DNA of 64,000 nucleotides from Flavobacteriales bacterium (GTDB lineage Bacteria > Bacteroidota > Bacteroidia > Flavobacteriales_F > PHOS-HE28), in assembly GCA_019912395.1 (NCBI GenBank), contig JAIOIH010000055.1:54303-118302 (forward strand), read 5' to 3'. The translations under genes were made by a program, and so were the position numbers. Below the pieces are notes generated by a model. The model searched no databases. It worked only from the letters and a program-made list of their open reading frames with translations, and was not told where the DNA came from. This document shows, piece by piece, positions 29,235 through 37,820 of the stretch. Each line of letters begins with the position of its first letter. Position 1 is the first letter of the stretch.

Positions 29235-29870
29235 TCAATTATCCAGGATCACCACCAACGTTCCCAGCAGGATCCGGTCGTACAGCGCGATCACATCGCT
29301 ATTGCGCATGCGGATGCAGCCATGGGAACTGGGCGTACCCAAGGAGGCCTCGTCCGCAGTGCCGTGGATGTAGATCCCTCGCTCCATGCTGTCCACACTG
29401 CCGCCTTCGTTCACCCCGGGTTCCATGCCGTCCAGCCACAGAATGCGCGAGGTGATCAGGTCGTCATTGGCAGTCTCTCCGGAGGCCACTTCTCCGGTGA
29501 ATTGCCGGGCCTTGAAGATGCCCCGGGGCGGAACCCCTTCCCCGAACTTCCTCACCACGCGGTGTAGGCCCTCGGGCGTTCGGTTGCTGTTCCTGCTTGC
29601 TCCCAAGCCATTCCGTGCAGTGGAGATCACATATTCCGCCTTCAGCACTCCTTCCACCACGAAATACATGCGCTGGCTTTGCACGGAGACGTAGAGCACA
29701 TAGCCCTCCGATGGGGCAGCCGGGTAGCGGACCTGCATCCATTCCAGGAGAAAATCCGCCAAGACCTGCTTGCGCGCGGGCGTGGCCATGGCCAGGTCAT
29801 CGGCCTGCGCGGAAGCGGCGATGGAGATCAACGCGAACCAAACGGTAAGGATGTGCTTCAGCGCGGACAT
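29235..29870 (-). CDS. L,D-transpeptidase (YkuD domain)
   Basis: Periplasmic protein of 211 residues with a signal peptide (MSALKHILTVWFALISIAASAQA) and a YkuD catalytic domain ending in the active-site motif HGTADEASLGTPSSHGCIRM, with nucleophile Cys185. Such enzymes form 3-3 peptidoglycan cross-links or attach proteins to peptidoglycan. The N-terminal part (EGYVLYVSVQSQRMYFVVEG) fits the substrate-binding strand region. It is separated from rmuC by a repeat-bearing gap and is probably transcribed alone. Confidence 0.9.
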   Translation of the reverse strand: MSALKHILTVWFALISIAASAQADDLAMATPARKQVLADFLLEWMQVRYPAAPSEGYVLYVSVQSQRMYFVVEGVLKAEYVISTARNGLGASRNSNRTPEGLHRVVRKFGEGVPPRGIFKARQFTGEVASGETANDDLITSRILWLDGMEPGVNEGGSVDSMERGIYIHGTADEASLGTPSSHGCIRMRNSDVIALYDRILLGTLVVILDN

Positions 29871-29952
29871 GGCGGATCGGATACGGCTTCGGAAGGTCGA
29901 TGTTCCACTGCGAAGGAAGGATGAACCCGTTCTTGCGTCAAGATGCGCCGCT

Positions 29953-31668
29953 CTAATTTATCACCAATCGATCCGTACTGGTCCGGCCGTTGCGGCGTAC
30001 ATGCACGAGGTAGAGTCCTTTGCCAAAGCCGGAAAGATCGATCACGTTCCGTTCGCCGGTGAGCTCCCGTACCAACACGATCCTTCCCAAGGCATCGGTC
30101 AGGGACAGCTCCACCGTGGTACCGGCCCCATCAACCGTCATGAAAAGCCGGTCCGTGGCCGGGTTGGGATACATGGAGAAGGAGGCCCACGGTTCCTCGA
30201 TGATGCCACTGGGTTCACATGGCGCGTTGAACCGGTCATCCAGGAAGGAGAGCCGGGCGGCAAGCCAATTGGAGAGATAGTCCAGCTGCGCGGGCTCGTA
30301 CACGTAATCCGGCCAAGCCATCAGCTCGCGTTGGTATACGCCGTTCGCGGCCAAGTGGGCGAACTCCTGGGCAAAAAGTCCCGTGATGTTCCCCTGTGTG
30401 ATGATGTCCGTTCGCAGCTCGTTCCAGCGTTGCCGCAGGCGGTCCATGAAGCCGTTGGATCCACAATCATGCATCAATCGCACGTAAAAGCCGTTCAGCA
30501 GCAGGTCGTCGGTGATGTTTTCCTGGCTGCCGTCCCAGATCACCCCGAAGGTGCCGTCCAGATCATAGGGCACGTAGAAATAGGGCGTTTCCGTGTCATA
30601 AAGTGCCACGTAGATGTTCTTCCCTGCATTGTCGGTGGCCCGCAGCAGGTTGAGGAAGATCAAGTAGTCCACCGCATTGTCCAATTCGAAGCGCGAAGGG
30701 TATTCAGCGAGAAATTCGGCTTCCGGCGCGTGTACGACGAAGTCCACGAAGTCGTGCAGGAAGGACCATTCCGTGACCTCCGTGGGATATTCGTACTCGA
30801 ACCCGGACCAGATACGCAGGGAGTTGTTGTAGGGCGGCGCGGAGGAGAACGTTGATGCGCCCCACGAAACGCCTTTGTACAGTTGGCCGCGGATGCTGCC
30901 ATTGTATGCTTTGAGCTTCAATTGTTTGCGGTCGATGCGTTCGCTTGCAGCGTAAAGACCTTTATAGGCACCATTGACGAAGAGCTCCACATGTTCCATG
31001 GCCACACCCGTGACGGCATCCGGCTCGGCGGCCAGGTAGTATGGTGCGTGGATCATCCTCCAGAGCTCGTTGCAGACCACATTGCGCATCCGCAGCGGCT
31101 CATTGTACATGGCCTGGAGGTTCCAATCATCATCGGAACGCATGCCCAGCAGGCTTAGGTCCACATGTTCGCTCCCGGTGGAATCGGTCCAGAACTCGAT
31201 CCGATAGGACTTCTTGGGCCAGAGCTGCGAAACACCGCCCCGGTATTCTATGCCCAGGTCAGCGATTGTCACTTGGCCCGTCCCGTCGGATAGGGTGAAG
31301 TTCCCATGCACCCGCGGCTCGTCCACGATCGCTTCGGCAGTGGTGATGCTGATGAGCGGAAGTTCCGTGAAGTACACGTGGTATGGAACGCCATTCGTGT
31401 CCTCCACGATTATTTCCGTACCCAAGGGAATCTCAGCCATTGCAGGGGCCAGCTCATACCAGGAATCGGCGCGGATCATGGTCTTTGGACCCGGCCATTG
31501 GGCATTCACCAGGTCCGTTGAAAGATCGGAGACGATCAATTGCAGCTCATGGTCCACTTGGAATCTGCCGGGCGGTAGCACGATCGTATCGCCTGCGTGG
31601 GCATCACCCGGGCATACTACCAGTACGATTGGAAAGAGAAGGAGGTGCTGAAGGGTGGACATGGGCAT
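29953..31668 (-). CDS. CotH-like kinase with T9SS sorting domain
   Basis: Exported protein of 571 residues. The ATG at 31668 (or 31662) gives the signal peptide MPMSTLQHLLLFPIVLVVCPGDAHA; the upstream extension is not convincing. The CotH kinase-like domain shows KSYRIEFW, LSLLGMRSDDDWNLQAMYNEPLRMRN-type text, LFVNGAYKGLYAASERIDRK, and the metal-binding Asp pair in VPYDLDGTFG near residue 367. The C-terminus (FSMYPNPATDRLFMTV ... LGRIVLVRELTG ... TDRLVIN) is a T9SS type A sorting domain. CotH in Bacillus phosphorylates spore-coat proteins; a surface-exported version implies either extracellular phosphorylation or a structural role. No CotG/CotB-like substrate is nearby. Confidence 0.85.
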   Translation of the reverse strand: MPMSTLQHLLLFPIVLVVCPGDAHAGDTIVLPPGRFQVDHELQLIVSDLSTDLVNAQWPGPKTMIRADSWYELAPAMAEIPLGTEIIVEDTNGVPYHVYFTELPLISITTAEAIVDEPRVHGNFTLSDGTGQVTIADLGIEYRGGVSQLWPKKSYRIEFWTDSTGSEHVDLSLLGMRSDDDWNLQAMYNEPLRMRNVVCNELWRMIHAPYYLAAEPDAVTGVAMEHVELFVNGAYKGLYAASERIDRKQLKLKAYNGSIRGQLYKGVSWGASTFSSAPPYNNSLRIWSGFEYEYPTEVTEWSFLHDFVDFVVHAPEAEFLAEYPSRFELDNAVDYLIFLNLLRATDNAGKNIYVALYDTETPYFYVPYDLDGTFGVIWDGSQENITDDLLLNGFYVRLMHDCGSNGFMDRLRQRWNELRTDIITQGNITGLFAQEFAHLAANGVYQRELMAWPDYVYEPAQLDYLSNWLAARLSFLDDRFNAPCEPSGIIEEPWASFSMYPNPATDRLFMTVDGAGTTVELSLTDALGRIVLVRELTGERNVIDLSGFGKGLYLVHVRRNGRTSTDRLVIN

Positions 31669-31770
31669 CGGCCGGCACGAGCGAGCATCCGCAGGAATGG
31701 CGTTTGCCGGAAGGCTGGTCCTCAAATGTAATCCGGCTCCATGGGAGTATCGAGGTCGGGATGTCCCTGC

Positions 31771-33465
31771 TCAGAACAAACTGGTAAACCCGAAGTGGAT
31801 CTTCCCGTTCCGCAGTTCCACTGGATTGTTGAACTGCTTGCCAAGGGCATAGCTGAGCGAGAATATCCCGGCCTTGGTCTCGAAGCTCGTGCCCACGCCG
31901 AAGCCGAGCGGGGTGTCCGTCAATAGCGGTGTGCGGCTCTGGTCCTCCCACCAGCCTTGGTCCACGAAGACAAAGAAGTTGCTGTTCTCCTCGAAGAGAA
32001 AGCGGTACTCGATGGTGCCGATGGCAAAGGAGGAGGCGAAGATACTGGCTTCATCCACACCGCGCTGGGTCTTGATGCCGCCAATGCGGTAGAGTTCATT
32101 GGAATAGAGCTGGTCGTTCACCATGCTTCCACCCTGGCCGGCGATCTTCACGGTGCTGCGCCTTCCCAAGGGGATGTGCCAGACAACGTGGCCGTTCAAT
32201 TCATACTGCACGCTGGACAGGTCGGTGTCGGTGGTGTCGCTGAAGGTAGCGGTGGAACTGTGTTTTTCCCCGACGGAACCTTCCAGGTCAAACGCCAGGC
32301 CCTTCCTGGGGTTGAAGCGATAATCGAAACGCTCGCGCTGCACGCCGATCCCATAGGCCGTGAGCTTCACGTCGGCCAGCCCGGGGGTGTAGGTAACCTG
32401 CTGGCCCAGCCGTTGGCTGTTCTTATTGTTGACGAATACGCGAACCTTGTCACCCCGGCGCAGTAGGTATTCCAGCGCTGCCCTGGAGGTTACTTCCAGG
32501 AAGGTGGTGTCGCGCTTGAAGAGCTTCAGGCCGAGATCGGCCCCGAAGGGGGTATTGAAGGCGAAGGGATAGTTGAAGCCCACTTTGAGGTCCTGCGTCC
32601 GGTCCTGGAGACTGCGCCAGCTCAGGTTGATCGCCTCGCCGCGGTGCAGGGCGTTGCGCAGTTTCAGGTCGAGGTCACCGGTAAAGCGGACCTGCCCGCT
32701 AACGGGGTCCTGCGCGATGCCGAGGATGCCGTTGAAGTTGCTGGCCCGTTTGTCATCGAGGAAGAGGTACAGCTTCGTCTGTTCCGGAGCGAACAGAATG
32801 TATGCGGGATGCCTGGTGGATACGAAGGGAAGCTCACGCGTGCGCCCGTCCAAGCCGCGGACCAGCGTTTCGTTGTAGGCATCCCCCGGACGGATCCCGA
32901 TGTAGGCCTGCAAGTAGCGCGGATTCACGTGGGCGGTGCCGCGCACCACCACACTGTCAAAGGTGACGTAGCGCCCGCGGTCCAGATGAACCGATGCGGA
33001 GAGGCCGTCATCGGTGGCCTGCAGGCTGTCCAGCCCCACGGCGGCAAAGGGGTAACCATGGTCCTCGCATTCCTGCAATAGGCCCTCAAACAGCTTGCTG
33101 ACCTGCCTTGGGGTGATGGGCCGATCGCGATAGAAGCGCTCGCGGAAACCCGTTGAACTGGCGATCTCCTGTGGCACGGATCCCGCGGTGAGCCGCGCCC
33201 ATCGGTATTGCTGGCCGAGGTGGAAAATGCACCGGGTGCTGTCCTGTTGGGAGGAGCAACTGTCCCGGGAAGCTTCGAGATAACCCTTTGCGATCATCTG
33301 CACACGCAGTTCAGCGGTGCGTTTGCCCACCAGGTTGGAGTCCACTTTGAAGGGGCCACGCCATTTCCGGGGCAGCGCGGTATCCGCCTCAATGGTGAGC
33401 ACATGCTGTTGGGCCCGGGCGGCGATGCCGAACAAGAGCGTGATCAGGGCGAGGATACGCAGCAT
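31771..33465 (-). CDS. TamA/BamA-like outer-membrane assembly protein
   Basis: A 564-residue outer-membrane protein. The ATG at 33465 overlaps the ung stop (TGATG) and gives the signal peptide MLRILALITLLFGIAARA. An N-terminal periplasmic region, probably POTRA-like (about 20-240; RPITPRQVSKLFEGLLQECEDHGYPFAAV), precedes a 16-strand-type Omp85 barrel (about 250-564; VGFNYPFAFNTPFGADLGLKLFKRD, VPLGRR-like strands) ending in FGFTSLF. The length is close to TamA (about 577) and shorter than BamA. Its cysteines at SCSSQQDSTRC are unusual for a POTRA region. Confidence 0.82.
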   Translation of the reverse strand: MLRILALITLLFGIAARAQQHVLTIEADTALPRKWRGPFKVDSNLVGKRTAELRVQMIAKGYLEASRDSCSSQQDSTRCIFHLGQQYRWARLTAGSVPQEIASSTGFRERFYRDRPITPRQVSKLFEGLLQECEDHGYPFAAVGLDSLQATDDGLSASVHLDRGRYVTFDSVVVRGTAHVNPRYLQAYIGIRPGDAYNETLVRGLDGRTRELPFVSTRHPAYILFAPEQTKLYLFLDDKRASNFNGILGIAQDPVSGQVRFTGDLDLKLRNALHRGEAINLSWRSLQDRTQDLKVGFNYPFAFNTPFGADLGLKLFKRDTTFLEVTSRAALEYLLRRGDKVRVFVNNKNSQRLGQQVTYTPGLADVKLTAYGIGVQRERFDYRFNPRKGLAFDLEGSVGEKHSSTATFSDTTDTDLSSVQYELNGHVVWHIPLGRRSTVKIAGQGGSMVNDQLYSNELYRIGGIKTQRGVDEASIFASSFAIGTIEYRFLFEENSNFFVFVDQGWWEDQSRTPLLTDTPLGFGVGTSFETKAGIFSLSYALGKQFNNPVELRNGKIHFGFTSLF

Positions 33466-34220
33466 CAGGTGCTCCAAATGATCGGGGTGCCCCCTTGCGC
33501 CAACAGGATCTCGTTCGCTGCGCTGAAATGGCCGCAGCCCAAAAATCCGCGATGGGCGGAAAGCGGCGAGGGGTGGGGAGCCTTCAGCACATAGTGCCGT
33601 TCCGCATCGATCAGCGCCGCCTTGGCCTGGGCGTGGCGACCCCAGAGCAGAAAGATCAGCCCCGACCGGTCCCGGGAGAGCGCTGTGATGGCCGCATCCG
33701 TGAAGCGCTCCCAACCCTGACCGTGGTGCGAGGCCGCCTCGCCCGCACGCACGGTGAGGGTGGCATTGAGAAGCAAGACCCCCTGTTCCGCCCAACTGCT
33801 GAGGTCCCCCCCCTTGGGCGTGAAAGGGCCGATGTCCCGCTGGATCTCCTTGATGATGTTCTGCAGGGAAGGGGGCGTGGCCATTCCTTCCGGAACTGAA
33901 AAGCTGAGCCCATGGGCTTGCCCGGCCCCGTGATAAGGGTCCTGCCCGAGGATCACCACGCGCACCGCCTCGAAGGGCGTGAGCTGAAAGGCGCGCAGGA
34001 TATCGCGGCCCCGGGGGTACACCGTATGGTTGGCCCGCTCCCGTACCAGAAAGTGCTTCAGCGCGGCGAAGTACGGTGCACTGAACTCCGGTCGAAGCCG
34101 TTCAGTCCAACCCGGATCGATGTCGGGGACCTGCGGGGGATCGGTAGGGAGTGCGCTGCCGTTCATCGGGGGTGGGAAAGTTCCATCGGTGGATCGTTGA
34201 AACTTTTTGATGGTGGACAA
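33465..34220 (-). CDS. ung: Uracil-DNA glycosylase, family 1
   Basis: Removes uracil from DNA in base-excision repair. The 251-residue protein carries motif A ILGQDPYHGAGQAHGLSFSV with catalytic Asp94, LLLNATLTVRAGEAASH, and motif B APHPSPLSAHRGFLG with the catalytic His. It is some 25 residues longer than typical at the N-terminus (Pro-rich PPPMNGSALPTDPP), so an internal start at the second Met is possible. The stop overlaps the start of the TamA/BamA-like gene, giving an unusual repair/outer-membrane gene pair. Confidence 0.96.
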   Translation of the reverse strand: MSTIKKFQRSTDGTFPPPMNGSALPTDPPQVPDIDPGWTERLRPEFSAPYFAALKHFLVRERANHTVYPRGRDILRAFQLTPFEAVRVVILGQDPYHGAGQAHGLSFSVPEGMATPPSLQNIIKEIQRDIGPFTPKGGDLSSWAEQGVLLLNATLTVRAGEAASHHGQGWERFTDAAITALSRDRSGLIFLLWGRHAQAKAALIDAERHYVLKAPHPSPLSAHRGFLGCGHFSAANEILLAQGGTPIIWST

Positions 34221-34240
34221 GGTAATAGGGCCTAAATTTG
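34204..34240 (+). promoter_or_regulatory. Promoter of the small lipoprotein gene
   Basis: TTTTTG at 34204-34209 and TAAATTTG at 34233-34240 are 23 bases apart, a good match to the Bacteroidota TTTG / TAnnTTTG pair. The -7 box ends 27 bases before the ATG of the 42-codon gene. It overlaps the 5' end of the divergent ung gene. Confidence 0.7.
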
Positions 34241-34267
34241 TGAGGTAAATCCAGCACCTGAGGAACG

Positions 34268-34396
34268 ATGAAAAAGGTATTCAAGGTATTCGCGATCGTG
34301 GCGGTGGCCAGCCTGCTTTTCAGCGCCTGCAAGTCCACGCACTCCTGTCCGGCATACGGCAAGGTTGTGAAGCCCGTTCCTGAGCGCACCAGTTAA
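34268..34396 (+). CDS. 42-residue lipoprotein
   Basis: A complete small gene: ATG, 42 codons, TAA. The product has a lysine start (MKKVFKVFAIVAVASLLFSAC), a hydrophobic core and lipobox Cys21, leaving a mature peptide of only 22 residues (CKSTHSCPAYGKVVKPVPER then TS). The SCPAYGKV core resembles small Bacteroidota lipoproteins of unknown function. It has its own promoter upstream and an intrinsic terminator downstream, which strongly supports a real gene. Confidence 0.8.
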   Translation: MKKVFKVFAIVAVASLLFSACKSTHSCPAYGKVVKPVPERTS

Positions 34397-34417
34397 GCGG
34401 GGTCTTTCCGCTCTTTC

Positions 34418-34448
34418 AAGCCCGGCAGTTGTTCCGGGCTTTCTCGTT
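34418..34448. terminator. Terminator after the small lipoprotein gene
   Basis: An 8-bp stem aagcccgg / ccgggctt with an 8-base loop is followed by tctcgttt. It sits between convergent genes (lipoprotein on plus, OsmC on minus) and may serve both. Confidence 0.7.
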
Positions 34449-34456
34449 TCCGACCC

Positions 34457-34864
34457 TCAACGATAGGTGAAGGAAACCTCCTGTACCAGCTCTTCACGCA
34501 AGCTTAACGCCACGGGGCATGTTCGTGCGGCATGTTCCAGAATGCCACGTTGTTTGTCATCCAGGTCCTTGCCATCCAGTGTGAAGTGTACCTCGATCCG
34601 CTCCACTCGGCGCGGTCCCGATGCCATGTGCTTCACCACGCGCGCCTCCAGCCCTTTGAGTGCAATGTTTCTCGCTTCCGCGGCGATGCCCATCAAGGTC
34701 ATCATGCAGCAGGCCAGCGAAGTGCTCATCAGGTCAGTGGGGGAGAAGGCGGCACCCTTGCCGTGGTTGTCGATCGGTGCATCGGTGATGATCTTTTCAC
34801 CACTGCGTACATGGAGGGCTTCCGTACGAAGGCCTCCGAGGTATTTCACATGTGCGGTATCCAT
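34457..34864 (-). CDS. OsmC/Ohr family peroxide-handling protein
   Basis: Small cytoplasmic thiol protein of 135 residues from the ATG at 34864, the family's usual length; the frame extends upstream but that part does not match. The OsmC fold is shown by LRTEALHVRSGEKIITDAP, FSPTDLMSTSLACCMMTLMG with the first reactive cysteine, and HAARTCPVALSLREEL with the second. Family members reduce organic hydroperoxides; the YhfA-like branch lacks a proven substrate. It stands alone. Confidence 0.88.
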   Translation of the reverse strand: MDTAHVKYLGGLRTEALHVRSGEKIITDAPIDNHGKGAAFSPTDLMSTSLACCMMTLMGIAAEARNIALKGLEARVVKHMASGPRRVERIEVHFTLDGKDLDDKQRGILEHAARTCPVALSLREELVQEVSFTYR

Positions 34865-34975
34865 GGTGCGAAGGAACGAAGCGGGAATGGAATCCAGGTG
34901 CATGCCCACGACCACAAGTGATTTGAAGGAGGCGACCCAGGCAGCCGTCCTTTGGTACTCCTCACTTGACCAATG

Positions 34976-35008
34976 GTTTTCGATCCAGCGGCATCCTCCT
35001 TAGCTTTG
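34976..35008 (+). promoter_or_regulatory. Candidate promoter of the 35022-lipA operon
   Basis: TAGCTTTG (35001-35008) matches TAnnTTTG, with a partial TTTT -33 element at 34977-34980, 20 bases upstream. The ATG at 35022 is only 13 bases after the -7 box, so the leader would be very short. Confidence 0.45.
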
Positions 35009-35021
35009 AGCGCTATTCAGC

Positions 35022-35786
35022 ATGATACGACCAGCCTGCATCTTCTTGTTCATTACGATGCTTGTCGACGGTGCTTCGGCGCAGGCGCAACAGAGCATCT
35101 ATGACGATGCCGCCCGTACGCTGTATTCCCACGAGATGTACGGTGGACCGTTGATCCATGGCGATGGATGGGGCATCACCTTCCAGTATGGCAAGTACGC
35201 CACCGCCAAGGACCGGAACATGTACGGTATCGACATCGTGTCGATGAAGCACCCGAAGGAGATCAAGAGCTTCAATCCGAACTATCAGGACGCGCGGGGC
35301 TATTTCTACGGAAAGCTCAACAGCATGATCATCGTGCGGCCTACGTACGGGCGCAAGCACCGGATCGCGGAAAAGATCCGGAAGAGCGCAGTGGAAGTGA
35401 ACTACGTCTGGGGCATTGGTCCGTCGCTCGGGCTGCTGAAACCGGTGTACCTGCAGATCGGCGAGCCGGACTTCCCCTACCAGACCATCGTTACGGAACG
35501 CTACGACCCGGCCAAGCATTTTGCGGACAACATCTTCGGCAGGGCCTCCTGGTTCAAGGGGCTGGGCGAGATCCACCTTTACCCCGGGGCCTTTGGCCGC
35601 TTTGCCTTCAACTTTGAATATGCGGGAACCAACACCGGTATCCGGGCCCTGGAGGTCGGCGTGTCCATGGATGCCTACGCTGAGAAGCTACCACAAATGG
35701 CGGACCTGGAGGATGTGGGCACGAACAAGCAATTCTTCCTTGAACTCTATTTAGCGATGCACTTCGGTGCGAAGTCCATACGATGA
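35022..35786 (+). CDS. Exported protein of unknown function, probable outer-membrane barrel
   Basis: A 254-residue product with a signal peptide ([22 protein letters not shown]). The mature part alternates short strands and turns ([90 protein letters not shown]), which suggests a small outer-membrane barrel. I do not recognise a functional family. It overlaps lipA by four bases (ATGA) and so is co-translated with it. The functional link between an envelope protein and lipoate synthesis is not obvious. Confidence 0.75.
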   Translation: MIRPACIFLFITMLVDGASAQAQQSIYDDAARTLYSHEMYGGPLIHGDGWGITFQYGKYATAKDRNMYGIDIVSMKHPKEIKSFNPNYQDARGYFYGKLNSMIIVRPTYGRKHRIAEKIRKSAVEVNYVWGIGPSLGLLKPVYLQIGEPDFPYQTIVTERYDPAKHFADNIFGRASWFKGLGEIHLYPGAFGRFAFNFEYAGTNTGIRALEVGVSMDAYAEKLPQMADLEDVGTNKQFFLELYLAMHFGAKSIR

Positions 35787-36658
35787 GCGAGATCGCCGAT
35801 GCCACGGTTGTGGACCAGCCCCGCCGCAAACCCGATTGGTTACGGGTAAAACTGCCCAACGGGGAGAATTTCAAAAAGGTGCGCGCCATTGTGAGCGAGC
35901 ACAAGCTGCACACCATCTGCCAAAGCGGCAACTGCCCGAACATGGGCGAATGCTGGGGTGCGGGCACGGCCACCTTCATGATCCTGGGGAACATCTGCAC
36001 CCGCTCCTGCGGTTTCTGCAATGTGGCCACGGGAAGGCCCGAGGAGGCCGACCCCTTTGAACCGGCACGCGTGGCCCGCTCCGTGGAACTCATGGGGGTG
36101 AAACATTGCGTGATCACTTCCGTGGACCGCGATGACATGGCCGACGGTGGTGCCAACATCTGGGCCAGGACCATCCGCTCGGTACGCCGCCGCAGCCCTC
36201 AGACAAAACTCGAGACCCTGATCCCGGACTTCAAGGGGGAATGGCACAACTTGGCCATCGTGCTGGAGGAGCGGCCGGAAGTGCTCAGCCACAACGTGGA
36301 GACCGTGCGCCGATTGACGCGGAAAGTGCGTGTGCAAGCGAAGTATGATCGCAGCCTCGAAGTGCTGATGCGTGCCAAGAAATTCGGCCTCCGCACCAAG
36401 AGCGGCATCATGCTCGGCCTGGGCGAGAAGGACCATGAGGTGCTGGAGACCATGGACGACCTGCGCGGCGTGGGCTGCGATGTGGTCACCATTGGGCAAT
36501 ACCTGCAGCCCACGAAGAAGCACCTGTCCGTCGTGGAATTCGTGCATCCGGACCGCTTCGCGATGTTCCGCGAGGAAGGTCTGAAGCGTGGCTTCCGTTT
36601 TGTTGAAAGCGGTCCATTGGTCCGCAGCAGCTACCACGCGGAAAAGCACGTTCTCTGA
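35783..36658 (+). CDS. lipA: Lipoyl synthase
   Basis: Radical SAM enzyme that inserts two sulfurs into octanoyl groups of lipoyl domains. The 291-residue protein has both iron-sulfur cluster motifs: the auxiliary cluster cysteines in [12 protein letters not shown] and the radical SAM motif [10 protein letters not shown]. Other signatures are [30 protein letters not shown] and [15 protein letters not shown]. Length is normal. lipB is not in the window. It is the second gene of an operon begun by the unknown exported protein. Confidence 0.97.
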   Translation: MSEIADATVVDQPRRKPDWLRVKLPNGENFKKVRAIVSEHKLHTICQSGNCPNMGECWGAGTATFMILGNICTRSCGFCNVATGRPEEADPFEPARVARSVELMGVKHCVITSVDRDDMADGGANIWARTIRSVRRRSPQTKLETLIPDFKGEWHNLAIVLEERPEVLSHNVETVRRLTRKVRVQAKYDRSLEVLMRAKKFGLRTKSGIMLGLGEKDHEVLETMDDLRGVGCDVVTIGQYLQPTKKHLSVVEFVHPDRFAMFREEGLKRGFRFVESGPLVRSSYHAEKHVL

Positions 36659-36718
36659 ACCGGAGTGAACCATTCGGCTCATCACCTGTTCGTTCAACAC
36701 AAACAAGTATTCCAGGAA

Positions 36719-37726
36719 ATGACCAAACTTCGTATAGCCATCAATGGCTTCGGCCGCATCGGGAGGATCACCGCCCGCATGCTCTTGCAACGCAACGATG
36801 TGGAACTGGTGGCGGTGAACGACCTGACGGACACCCACACGCTCGCACATTTATTCAAGTACGATTCGATCCACGGCGTGTATCAGGGTGAAGTCAGCCA
36901 TGACGGCGAGTCGCTGCATATCGATGGGCACACGGTGAAGGGTTTTTCCGAGGAAGACCCGTCCGCGCTGCCATGGGGTAAGCTCGGCATCGACGTGGTG
37001 GTGGAGAGCACCGGGATCTTCCTCACCCGGGAGAAAGCCTCCGGACACTTGAAGGCCGGGGCCAAAAAGGTGGTTCTTTCAGCACCAGCAAAAGAAGAAG
37101 GGATCAAGACCGTGGTGCTCGGCGTGAACGATGATCAGCTCGATGGGACCGAGGACATCATCTCCAATGCCTCCTGTACCACCAATTGCGCGGCGCCCAT
37201 GGTACAGGTGATCCATGAGCTCTGCGACATCGAGAGCGGCTACATCACCACGGTACACGCCTACACCAGCGATCAGCGCCTGCACGATGCACCACACCGG
37301 GACCTCCGTCGCTCGCGGGCGGCGGCCGTATCCATGATCCCCACCACTACTGGGGCGGCCAAGGCCATCACCAAGATCTTCCCGAACCTGGATGGAAGAC
37401 TGGGCGGTGCAGGCATCCGCGTACCTGTTGCAGATGGGTCCATCACGGATATTACCTGCCACATCAACCGCACAGTGAGCGCGGAAGCGATCAATGCCCG
37501 TTTCAAGGAACTGGCTGAGGGGAAATGGAAGGGGATCGTCCGCTATACCGAAGATCCCATAGTCAGCATCGATATCGTGGGGGACCCCAACAGCTGCATC
37601 ATCGACGGCTTGCTCACCAGTGTGATCGGTAGCAGCGTGAAGGTGATGGGTTGGTACGATAACGAATATGGCTTCAGCGCCCGCTTGGTGGACCTGGTGG
37701 TGATGCTGGGCAAGAAAAGGGCATAG
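36719..37726 (+). CDS. gap: Glyceraldehyde-3-phosphate dehydrogenase, type I
   Basis: Glycolytic dehydrogenase of 335 residues. The ATG at 36719 starts the NAD-binding motif directly (MTKLRIAINGFGRIGRI); an in-frame ATG 18 codons earlier adds no conserved sequence. The catalytic Cys153 is in SNASCTTNCAAP, and WYDNEYGFSARLVDLV closes the catalytic domain. It follows lipA with a 60-base gap and is convergent with lpxH across an inverted repeat. Confidence 0.97.
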   Translation: MTKLRIAINGFGRIGRITARMLLQRNDVELVAVNDLTDTHTLAHLFKYDSIHGVYQGEVSHDGESLHIDGHTVKGFSEEDPSALPWGKLGIDVVVESTGIFLTREKASGHLKAGAKKVVLSAPAKEEGIKTVVLGVNDDQLDGTEDIISNASCTTNCAAPMVQVIHELCDIESGYITTVHAYTSDQRLHDAPHRDLRRSRAAAVSMIPTTTGAAKAITKIFPNLDGRLGGAGIRVPVADGSITDITCHINRTVSAEAINARFKELAEGKWKGIVRYTEDPIVSIDIVGDPNSCIIDGLLTSVIGSSVKVMGWYDNEYGFSARLVDLVVMLGKKRA

Positions 37727-37729
37727 ATG

Positions 37730-37820
37730 GTTGCCAGTTGTCCGTTGTCAGTTGTCAGGGGCCTCGGTGGCATTGGCCTGTTGTCTGCTGCCTGACAACT
37801 AGCAACTAGCAAATGGCAAC
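37730..37820. repeat. Long imperfect inverted repeat between gap and lpxH
   Basis: Arms 37730-37759 and 37791-37820 are each 30 bases and pair at 24 of 30 positions around a 31-base loop. The arms are built from the unit gttgtcag / ctgacaac. The element fills the gap between two convergent genes and its right end touches the last base of the lpxH stop codon. It may act as a two-way terminator, but there is no T-run. Confidence 0.7.

Noticed and set aside
33466..33795. Upstream extension of the TamA/BamA-like protein
   Set aside because: The 110 extra residues overlap ung and have no signal peptide; the ATG at 33465 does.
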